Source: Mytilus trossulus (taxonomy: Eukaryota; Mollusca; Bivalvia; Mytilida; Mytilidae). From it: a stretch of 64,000 bases of DNA. The notes beneath the pieces were generated by a model. It did no database searches, was not told the DNA's origin, and worked only from the letters and a program-made list of their open reading frames with translations. The stretch's first letter is position 1; every line of letters begins with the position of its first letter. The stretch spans positions 4,464,001 to 4,528,000 of the forward strand of contig NC_086373.1 in assembly GCF_036588685.1 (NCBI RefSeq). The letters run 5' to 3'. This document shows, in pieces, positions 10,901 to 20,416 of the stretch. The position numbers and the translations under genes are program-made.

Positions 10901-13900
10901 AGACAACAATAAAGATAATTGAATTGGATTAAAATACAGATCATGTCATTTTTTGTGACAACTCTTCGATGCCATGTAATCGAATTATTGATCAATGGCA
11001 TTCCATGCTCTGTATTTCAATCAGATTGTGACAAATTAAGATCAGTTTTGGAGAATAATTTGTGGTTGTGAACCGTATAAACATGTATGTAGGCAAGTTG
11101 TTGTCCAAAAGTTTGTCACTGAGATTTGAAATGTCTTTGAATTTTATATTGTCAGGTAATTAGTTTAGCTTTAACATTGATATCAATGATACGCTTTGAA
11201 TTCTTACTTATCATTGTACAACCAGGCAAGGAATTCTTACCTATCATTGTACAACCAGGCAAGGAATTCTTACCTATCATTGTACAACCAGGCAAGGAAG
11301 TTACCTATCATTGTACAACCAGGCAAGGTATTCTTACCTATCATTGTACAACCAGGCAAGGAATTCTTACTTATCATTGTACAACCAGGCAAGGAATTCT
11401 TACCTATCATTGTACAACCAGGCAAGGAATTCTTACCTATCATTGTACAACCAGGCAAGGAATTCTTACCTATCATTGTTCAACCAGGCAAGGAATTCTT
11501 ACCTATCATTGTTCAACCAGGCAAGGTATTCTTACCTTAGTATCATTGTACAACCAGGCAAGGAATTCTTCTTATCATTGTACAACCAGGCAAGGAATGC
11601 TTACTTATCATTGTACAACCAGGCAAGGTATTCTTACCTATCATTGTACAATCAGGCAAGGAATTCTTACCTATCATTGTACAACCAGGCAAGGAAGTTA
11701 CCTATCATTGTACAACCAGGCAAGGAATTCAACCTATCATTGTACAACCAGGCAAGGAATTCTTTCTTATCATTGTACAACCAGGCAAGGAATTCTTACC
11801 TAGCATTGTACAACCAGGCAAGGAATTCTTACCTATCATTGTACAACCAGGCAAGGAATTCTTACCTATCATTGTACAACCAGGCAAGGTATTCTTACCT
11901 ATCATTGTACAACCAGGCAAGGAATTCTTACCTATCATTGTACAACCAGGCAAGGAATTCTTACCTAGCATTGTACAACCAGGCAAGGAATCAACCAGGC
12001 AAGGAATTCTTATCTATCATTGTACAACCAGGCAAGGAATTCTTACCTATCATTGTACAACCAGGCAAGGAATTCTTACCTAGCATTGTACAACCAGGCA
12101 AGGAATCAACCAGGCAAGGAATTCTTATCTATCATTGTACAACCAGGCAAGGAATTCTTACCTATCATTGTACAACCAGGCAAGGAATTCTTACCTATCA
12201 TTGTACAACCAGGCAAGGAATTCTTTAGACTTGTAGTAAGAAGCTGGTCCTTGACCGTCTGCCAGATCTGCCCATAATATCTCTGGTTTGTATCTGTTCA
12301 CAAGTTCATAAAGTTCAGGTAAAGCCTTTGACTGCAAAGAAAAACTAGAGGCTCTAAAGAGCCTGTGTCGCTCACCTTGGTATATGTGAATATTCAACAA
12401 AGGACACAGATAGATTTGTGACAAAATTGTGTTTTGGTGATGGTGATGTGTTTGTAGATCTAACTTTACTGAACATTCTTGCTGCATACAAATATCCCCA
12501 TCTATAATGATTGGCCCAGTAATTTCAGTTGAAAATGTTAGTAAAAATTTACAAATTTTATGAAAATTGTTAAAAATTTACAATCTGTTTGTCTGAAATT
12601 TTCAGGACAGATAGATCTTGACCTGATAAACAATTTAACCCCTTGCCAGTTTTGCTCTTAATGCTTTTGTTTTCGAGTTATAAGCCAAAAACTGCATTTT
12701 ACCCCATGTTCTATTTTTAGCCATGGTGGCCATCTTGGTTGGTTGACCGGGTCACCAGACACAATTTTTAAACTAGATACCCCAATGATGGTTGTGGCTA
12801 AGTTTGGTTTAATTTGGCCTGGTAGTTTCAGAGGAGAAGATTTTTGTAAAAGATTACTAAGATTTACGAATAATGGTTAAAAATTGACTATAAAGGGCAA
12901 TAACTCCTAAAGGGGTCATTTGACCATTTCGGTCATGTTGACTTATTTGTAAATCTTATTTTGCTGAACATTATTGCTGTTTACAGTTTTTCTCTATCTA
13001 TAATATTATTCAAGATAATAACCAAAAACAGCAAAATTTCCTTAAAATTACCAATTTAGGGGTAGCAACCCAACAAGAGGTTGTTCGATTCATCTGAAAT
13101 TTTCAGGGCAGATAGATTTTGATCTGATAAACAATTTAACCCCATGTCAGAATTGCTCTAAATGCTTTGGTTTTTGAGTTATAAGCCAAAAACTGCATTT
13201 TACCCCTATGTTCTATTTTTAGCCATAGCAGCCATCTTGGTTGGTTGACCGGGTCACCGGACACAATTTTTAAACTAGATACCCCAATGATGATTGTGGC
13301 CAAGTTTTGTTTAATTTGGCCCAGTAGTTTCAGAGGAGAAGATTTTTGTAAAAGTTAACGCCGGACGCAGGACGACGACGACGGACGACGGACGCAAAGT
13401 GATGAGAAAAGCTCACTTGGCCCTTCGGGCCAGGTGAGCTAAAAAGGATTTACAATTCAATGAATATTTCCAGCCACGTCCACTTGTATTTTTGTCTATC
13501 TGATGAGTTCAGCCTTTTTACAACTGATTTTTATAGTTCGTTCTTATGTTGTAATGTTATACAACTGTCCCAGGTTACAATGGTTAGGGGAGAGTTGGGA
13601 TCCCGCTAACATGTTTAACCCTGCCACATTATTTATATATGTGCCTGTCCCAAGTCAGGAGCCTGTAATTCAGTGGTTGTCGTTTGTTTATGTGTTACAT
13701 ATTTGTTTTTTGTATATATTTTTTACATAAATAAGGCTGTTAGTTTTCTCGTTTGAATTGTTTTACATTGTCTTATCAGAGCCTTTTATAGCTAACTATG
13801 TGGTATAGGCTTTGCTCATTGTTGAAGGCCATACGGTGACCTATAGTTGTTAATGTCTGTTTCATTTTGGTCTTTTGTGGATAGTAACTGTTGTCTCATT

Positions 13901-16900
13901 GGCTCATTGGCAATCATACCACATCTTCTTTTTTATATATAAAGTTTCTTGTAGATGTACACTGACCATTGAACTCCCATTGGGAGGTTCACATATATGG
14001 ACTAACAATTATCAATTGTGTACAAACTTTAATCAACTAAATAACAAATGAGTTATATAAAGTATAAGAACAAAACTTCACAGGATATTAAAGTTTTACA
14101 TGATAAGTTTTATGATTTATATCTAAATAGATATAGGAAGATGCGGTGCAAGTGCCAATGAGACAACTCTCCATCCAAATAACAATTTATAAAAGTAAAC
14201 CATTATAGGTCAATGTACGGCCTTCAACACGGGGAGCCTTAACTAACCCCGAACAACAAGCTATAAAGGACAAAGTTTGTTTTTTTGGATCTAAACAATT
14301 TGGTAATGAGAGTTTCTAGACTTTGGGATATGTAAGACTTTATATATTATATAGACCATGTCTATTGTTGGATACTGCATGTTGACCTTTAGATGTCCTT
14401 TGGGTTTCTGTGCTGTCACAATGACCTACATCAAGTTTCTCTTCATTCACAAGATTAATGAAGATGACTTTATATGAGGACTATGTATTATACTTACCAA
14501 TACAAAGCTTTGTGTAGTGAAGTTGTTCGCCTTATCTTTCATATACAAGGGATGAAGCCATTCGGATATACAGTAGTATGTACCAAACTTAAGATCTGTT
14601 TTATTCCTTATAGCATTAGCTAGGTCTCCTAAAATGAGTCTACAGTTCATATCAAACTAAAATATATAAATGCTAATAAGTATAATCGAAATAGTTGTTA
14701 GTGGAAATATTACTTAAGATCTAGAGCTCACATTTTCTTTTGATATGTATACAATATGTACACTTTCTAATTATCCACCATACAGACGACCTTACATTTA
14801 TCTCTCTTAAGCTTAATTGTAATGAATCTAATTCCGTTTGTTTTAATCTTTTTTGTCTGTCATTCGGAATATTGGAAACAATTAATCCAGCAGCAAGTCA
14901 TCATTAGCATGTATTGTATGTACATGTACTTACCAACAAGGTCCCGATTAGGTCCCACTGCTTTTGCATTCCAGTTGAAAGAATGACTTGATGGCCAGTT
15001 TGGAAAACCTTCACCATGTTTACTGGTCAAGACAACATATCTAAAACATAGTACAAATGTATGAAAAAACATGTTTCTTCTAGGAAAGACATAAAATGAG
15101 ATATATGGTTCACGAAGAATTAACAGATTAATGTCACTGTAGAAATTGTGATTATAAATATATTAAAAGATGTCAAAAGATAGGAAATTTGATACTCAGG
15201 TACTGGGTCAGGATACTTGCAAATACTAATTCCTCGGATAAATCTTGAACGTCTAGTGAAAATTTATGATTTATGTTCATGATGCTGGGATGTGGTATTT
15301 TGATTATTACCTTTCATAAACTTAATCATCATATGAGGACTGTACATGTATGACTATATACAATTATTGACTTTTGATGAGGTTTGATACAATGATTTAT
15401 CAATGGCCGGAATACATGCATACATGTATGTATTACCTTAACCTTTTACCCCTTGAATACATAGGCTATAATAAAACAAAACAATATATTCATATTGCCG
15501 ATAACCCAGACAGCTTGAAGGACACCGGATTTTAATTAGTTGAAAATACAATTCATAAGCATAAATACATAAATAAATCAATACAATTATAGATGTTTAC
15601 TGGATGCTGATATATGACATACAGGTAGTATATTTAGTTAAATACCAAATAATAACAAAGGCTCTTTCATCGACGATCCCGCCGGCCAGGAAAAAACAAC
15701 CAAAACGAGTTATCTCGGGTCAAACTACATTAAATACCAAATATGTAGTGGAAAAAAGTTGGAAACCTGCGTCCAAACCCTGTGCTCGGAAGACTGTCTC
15801 CAGAGGTATACTTGGACAGTATATACAAAATTAGAGTTACAATTATTCGTAACAAAAAAACACTAACCATGATCAGAAACATAAATTAAACTAAAATGTT
15901 ACATATATCTGAAATATGTAAAAATAAACTTGACACTACGACCATGACGACTGTTGGGTAGAAAGTGAAGGCTTTCGAAATATTTTCCCGCACATGAAAA
16001 TTTTCACGTGACTAAATAAGAAAATTCATACGCATCGTTAATACAAATGTTTCCCGCTATTCGTTGAAACGCGGGAAAATGTAAATATATGTAGGTCACT
16101 ATTTCTTGCTCCATGATATATATATAAAAAGGGTGAGAAATTCAGATTTAAATCATAAGGTTAACGTTGATATTATCACTTATTTGATTACATGTACATG
16201 TGTATCATTTATCATACATGTAAGTATCAGAAACTAATCAGATGTCAGTATTTATTTTTGGGGGTTAAAACACAGTCGTAAATGTATCAGTCATTGTCAG
16301 TTACTTGTCAAACCCATTAATCTCTATTTATTCTAATCATGTGGTATTTCCACTGATGCTAGTTATAGATCTATGCTAAAAAATCCGACCATTTTGACAT
16401 TTGCACAGTCACCTAGTTAACATTCAAAGGTTTGTATACATGTACAGGAACATGAAACATGATAATAGGCAAAGGGAATGGCCTTGAACTTTTTCTAACC
16501 AAACATATTTTATTGTCGCTTCAATTATTTTTCTTAAAAGGGAGGTCCCCCTAAATCCTTTGAAACTTACCCTGCTCCGGATGCTTTAAAAATATCTGCC
16601 CATTCATCAGGATTAAAAAATTCTGCTGTGAAATCTGCAGCAAAGTCAGCATAGGTAAAATCAGGTCGGTAATTCTGTTTCATAAATCTGACTATATCTG
16701 GAGCTGGATGCCTCGACTTCCACTGTGGCCAAAACCATTCATTATGAAAACTTGGAACAGAAAATACTCCCCAATGAAGAAAGATTCCAAATTTGGCTTT
16801 GTCGTACCAATCTGGTAATGGTCTTGAATCTATTGAGTCCCAATCAGGTGTATACTTTGCTGTTATTCCTTTGAGTGCCAAGAGAATACAAATCAATAAA

Positions 16901-16944
16901 TAAACGATCGTGGCCATCTTCATCATTTTTATCATTACGAACAC
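7901..16944 (-). CDS. FUCA: Alpha-L-fucosidase (GH29), eight exons, complete
   Basis: Inferred exons (minus): 16944-16571, 15040-14934, 14628-14498, 12331-12195, 10431-10334, 9746-9614, 9193-9023, 8162-7901. All introns are GT-AG and the phases close to 470 codons plus TAG, the usual length for animal tissue fucosidases. The enzyme hydrolyses alpha-L-fucose from glycoconjugates in lysosomes or after secretion. Visible features are a hydrophobic signal peptide ([19 protein letters not shown]), [11 protein letters not shown] (HWG 57-59), [17 protein letters not shown] (from 126), EWLHPLY, ILWAD with Asp226 as probable nucleophile, [24 protein letters not shown] and [14 protein letters not shown]. 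The usual WSDG around the nucleophile reads WADLADGQG here. Met10 is an alternative start. Exon 4 is unusual because its 3' end seeds the adjoining minisatellite. FUCA1 and FUCA2 orthology cannot be separated by eye. Confidence 0.93.
8202..8409. mobile_element. Palindromic MITE (CTGTGGATTCATT ends), copy 2, fucosidase intron 7
   Basis: Same ends and inner arms as 6804-7011, flanked by TA on both sides (200-201 and 410-411 past 8000). It sits only about 40 bp upstream, in gene sense, of the exon 8 acceptor at 8162. Confidence 0.75.
8410..9022. other. Remainder of fucosidase intron 7
   Basis: A fragment of the CAGTGGCAAAT family lies near 8530-8580. Otherwise AT-rich with nothing recognised. 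Confidence 0.35.
9747..10333. other. Fucosidase intron 5, no feature seen
   Basis: AT-rich intron between exon 5 and exon 6; no repeat boundary, open frame or structure recognised. Intron 6 (9194-9613) is likewise plain. Confidence 0.4.
11196..12227. repeat. 33-bp minisatellite made of the fucosidase exon 4 splice-donor junction
   Basis: About 32 tandem copies of a 33-bp unit, counted by its AGGCAAGG core. On the plus strand a unit reads GAATTCTTACCTATCATTG followed by TACAACCAGGCAAG. The last copy (about 12195-12227) is the 3' end of exon 4 plus its donor. Read minus, the unit encodes EFLAWLYND and then AG|GTAAGA, so most units repeat an exon end and a consensus-like 5' splice site. Some units are altered (GTT or ATAAG in place of GTAAG, a few length variants), and a higher-order unit with a truncated TCAACCAGGCAAGG copy occurs twice (about 11960-12005 and 12077-12122). 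Continuing in the exon frame past the first donor meets TAA at once. Open frames across the array exist only because 33 is divisible by three. Confidence 0.95.
12344..13445 (-). mobile_element. Hairpin-ended dispersed repeat (CCGAAGGG family), copy in fucosidase intron 3
   Basis: One end is a hairpin (GCTCACTTGGCCCTTCGGGC then CAGGTGAGC) beside GACGACGACG-rich DNA; the other is AACTAGAGGCTCTAAAGAGC. The interior consists of two diverged halves sharing TTTTCAGGNCAGATAG, GCCAAAAACTGCATTTTACC and AAACTAGATACCCCAATGATG. An opposite-orientation copy lies at 45433-46482. No protein is encoded. The element ends only about 12 bp from the exon 4 acceptor, so it supplies DNA adjoining the pyrimidine tract. 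Confidence 0.75.
13560..13945 (+). repeat. Dispersed repeat family R1, copy
   Basis: Nearly the full block order: CCCGCTAACATGTTTAACCC, GTCAGGAGCCTGTAATTCAG, TTTTACATTGTCTTATC, GGCCATACGGTGACC, and the tail CAATCATACCACATCTTCTT. Sense is opposite to the host fucosidase gene. Confidence 0.7.
14100..14280 (-). repeat. Dispersed repeat family R1, partial reverse copy
   Basis: Contains GAGACAACTCTCCATCCAAA, AACCATTATAGGTCAATGTA and AACAACAAGCTATAAAGGAC, the reverse complements of the 3' part of R1 as seen at 24500-24645. Confidence 0.65.
15983..16080. promoter_or_regulatory. Cluster of three E2F-type motifs in fucosidase intron 1
   Basis: TTTTCCCGC near 15983, GTTTCCCGC near 16049 and the inverted GCGGGAAAA near 16070 fit the TTTSSCGC consensus. 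The last two form an inverted pair (CCCGC ... GCGGG). They lie within 100 bp of otherwise AT-rich intron. Function is inference only; chance or a repeat could explain them. Confidence 0.25.
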
Positions 16945-19079
16945 AAATCAATGTGTCAAACTACCGCGGCAAAACAATTTTTGGATTCCACAGTTTCTAA
17001 TATCCGGTACGGTGACGGACAGATATTGATCAAGTGTGGACACAGATCAGTGTGGATTGTTTGTTATGGTTTGTTTGAATGTTTGACAGTGACTGTGTTG
17101 TATCGTGTATAAACTTGATCAAATTGAAAATATGGCAAATACAGATAATTCAGAAATAATTTAAAAATGGTTATACATTGAAATAAGAGAAAATGTTAGT
17201 GACCCATATCAGAGACATCATGGTATAAGAGAGTCAGACATACGACCGGCAATTATACGGCGTATACTGATCTTATATGTCTCTGCCCATATCGTCAACA
17301 GTGCTCCAGCTAGAAATTGAAAGGGACAGGGTGGCAGTGGAGGGCATGGCTCTTTTTTCTGATAGGAAAAAGCACTGCTATTTTTTTTTGTCTACGTTTC
17401 TGTGTCCCATCTCGGCTTTTTATCACCAGTTCACATTGTTCATTTACTGTAGGTCTATAATTATGTTGACAAGAAAGATGCAAAGTTGATGTTTTGATTC
17501 ATTTATTCTATAAAATTTGCATTAGGTAAGTCAATTTGTTAGATTTCAACATAACAATTTACTCTGAACAATAGCTTTAAAGATTCTTTTGAACTACAAT
17601 AAAATTATTAATAAAAACATTCTAGTGTCAGCATGCAGACTGGCATTAATAGTTAATTCTTATTAAATTAATAGAGCAAAGTCTTATCCTGAAAATTAAA
17701 GGCCCATATCCCTCACCTGTATTCTTAGTAACTTGATCATTAGAACATGGTCGACATATGACTATAAAACCGACAGTGGCGGCGGTGATGTTTCCTACGC
17801 TTAAGTTTATTCTATTATAGTCGGTTATAATACAAGACAAGCCTGAAAATGTCAGTGAATCAATTAAACAAGAAAACAAACGGCCTAATTTATAACAAAA
17901 AACCTTACGAATATCAAAAATGACAAACATGAACCAAAGACAACCACTGCACTACAAGTTCCTGCCTTGGGACAGGCACATAAAGTACGTGGCGGGATTA
18001 ACATGTTTGTGACCGTTTAAAACTCCCTGAAGAATTCTTTAAGTAATTCAAGAAATAGTTAACTGATATAAATATAGCGCAAATTATACCTCAGTAATGA
18101 ACATGACAATCATACCACATCTTCTTTTTATATGATATTTTTAGTCTTAAAATACAAACATAATCAGTATACACTGATATCACAACTACGTTTCTTTACC
18201 GTTTGTTCGTCGAGTATATTGTTTATTAATATTGAAGTATAAAATCTGACTAGATTTGCCGTGTAAAGTAATGTCATTTTTAAATGGATGTTGAGCTGTG
18301 CTGAGCTGCGGTGTCCGACCAAAATTTGTGGAATAGGGCTCTATTATTGGATATGGAAAATCATGTGATCTGGTCCCTCACATGTAAAGTGAACTTCAGA
18401 GGTCTTACTCTAGACAGCGAATCTTCTCACAAAACATATACGATTAACAAGGATCGTAAGTTTTAACGAACAGGAGGAAAGCTAGACCTGGTGGAGAGAA
18501 CGGCAGTGAGAGGCAGCAACGTTGTTCTGGTACACCAATATAACCATGTAAACAGCGGAAAATTTTAATGATGTCAAAATGTTTGTACAGTAATTTTGTA
18601 GAAACCGAAATAGGCTTATTTGTATGTGAATTTTGCAAAAAATAATTAGTAAAAGGTTTTATACATGTACAAAAAGGCCGTACCTTGACCTTTAATTGTT
18701 TAGTTTTATGAATTGTTATTTGGGTGGAGAGTTGTCTCATACCACATCTTCCTCTACATAAAAAAAGACACAAAGTAAACAATAAAAGAAATATATATAT
18801 ATATATATATAGTAAATAAAAATCCAAAGGGTGTATGCATAATTTTGACTGATTTGTGCTAGCTTAAGCTTCTTATATTGGGGACTTTACAGTGGTAGGT
18901 TGAAAGATTGGGTTCCACCAAACATTTGAAATACGTGACAAATAAGGGCAAATGACCGGTGTAAATTCTTACTGAAATTATCCAAATTTGATACAGAAGA
19001 ATATTTTATTTTTCAGAATTTCAGTTCAATGTAGTTTTACCATACTTATACTTTGTTTAATACAGAAATGTTTATGTTA
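16945..19079. other. Intergenic DNA upstream of the fucosidase gene
   Basis: Holds a fragment of the GTGTGGACACAGAT repeat (17030-17095), R1 fragments at about 17930-18030 and 18690-18760, and an AT dinucleotide run at 18790-18812. The fucosidase promoter should lie just above 16944, but no convincing core element was identified. No coding region is supported. Confidence 0.4.
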
Positions 19080-19515
19080 GTTTGTAGGTCTTTGTATCAA
19101 AATTTAAAACAGCTTTGCATTGTACATTGTAATTTTTTATATACTTTGTGTAAATTTAGATGCGGAAATGATCGTTTGCCAGTGGAGACGGGAAGGTGGC
19201 AAACTATATATTCCGAGATCGGAAAGGTATTGTCATCTCTGCAGCTCAAGAGATATTGGCAATGAATTTCACTACATTTTGTCATGCAATTTTTTTAACA
19301 TTGAAAGAGAAAAATATTTACCACATTATGTAAACAAAATGCTAACATTATTAAATTTAATAATGTATTCTCATCTGAAAATATTGTATAGAACTAGAAA
19401 AATTGTGTAGATTTATACGATACATCATATCATTGAACATCTGTCTGAACTGTTATTTTCTCTGTAGCTATGTACTAGTTTATGAGAATAAATTCATTCG
19501 TTCGTTCGTTCGTTC
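19080..19515 (+). pseudogene. 3' end of a non-LTR retrotransposon (LINE), frameshifted remnant
   Basis: One frame reads CKFRCGNDRLPVETGRW. After a frameshift at about 19200 a second frame continues IPRSERYCHLCSSRDIGNEF, then HYILSCNFFNIEREKYLPHY. This is the conserved C-terminal segment after the reverse transcriptase domain in animal LINEs, with its CxxC...H...C pattern. A short AT-rich tail follows and ends in AATAAATTCATTCG with TTCG repeats (about 19490-19513), as expected for a LINE terminating in a microsatellite. Only the last few hundred bases survive (5' truncated). The exact clade (CR1, RTE or other) is not assignable by eye. Confidence 0.75.
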
Positions 19516-19974
19516 CATTCGGTCGGAAGTATCTGAGTTCAGTTTTTTGAATTAACAAGAATTCCAATCTGTAGAACCTATATTGTTTATATGGTACATT
19601 TTTAATGTAGAAAAACTTAAACGCACGCGGTGATCATATTTTTCTATGAGTATATTGCCTGATTTTTTTTTAATGAACACCAATCTTTTTATATATTCTC
19701 GAGATGTATTATATTGTGTTCTTGATATCAAATTGTTTTTATATTGTATGTATGTGCAAGGATTTGTATAGTTAATTAATGCCTTTAATAAAGTTACTAT
19801 TTTTTTTATTAACTAATCATGGTGTCCAAAATTTGAGCCGCTTTACTACTGGCAATCAAATGAAATAAAGCACAGTAAATGACTAGAATGATTAAAGTAC
19901 AGACTAAAAAAAAATAATACACATTCACAAAAAGGAACCGATATGATTATAAACGAGGGGGAGGACAGGAGGTA

Positions 19975-20175
19975 CCCTTCTCCCTTCTCCCACCCCTCTT
20001 CTCCTTTCTCCTACCCCTCTTTTCCTTATTTTTTTTTTTAATTTACCGGAAAAAAGAAAGATATTTTATTTTTTCATATATTTTTTTTTCTCCAACCTTT
20101 TCTCCTTTCTCCCAGCCTTCTTCTCCTTTCTCCTACCCCCTTTCTTCCTGACTCCCTTACCCCTGTCCCCCCCCT
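19975..20175. repeat. Polypyrimidine tract (CTTCTCC-rich)
   Basis: About 200 bp dominated by C and T, with repeated TTCTCC(T/C)TTCTCC and ACCCC(T/C) motifs, interrupted by a T-rich/A-rich patch at 20028-20090. It lies about 250 bp upstream of the STK31-like start codon. Such tracts can form triplex structures, but no function is shown. Confidence 0.6.
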
Positions 20176-20416
20176 CATAAACCATCATTGACCAAACTGT
20201 TTTACATAAAGTTATTTTTGTCACACAGATCAAAAAACTCTTTATCGGTTCATCCATATCGATTACTAGTAATTAATTAAACAGTGTAGATGCTTGTTTG
20301 ATTTCATCTTGATGACAAATTGCTCGCATGCGGATAATAACCACAAAATTAATTAGGATGGCCTATTGCAACAGAGGATGTAGATGGCACTCTCATCACC
20401 GACCACGTGGGTGAAA

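Noticed and set aside
11196..12227. CRISPR-like regular repeat array
   Set aside because: The units are directly adjacent with no unique spacers, and the genome is eukaryotic.
11177..12277. Long open frames on both strands through the 33-bp array, up to 305 codons
   Set aside because: The period is a multiple of three and lacks stops in several frames, so any frame stays open. The units are copies of an exon-intron junction, not a protein gene.
13503..13730. 75-codon frame and other frames over R1 copies
   Set aside because: The same frames recur in other R1 copies with stops and shifts; R1 is non-coding.
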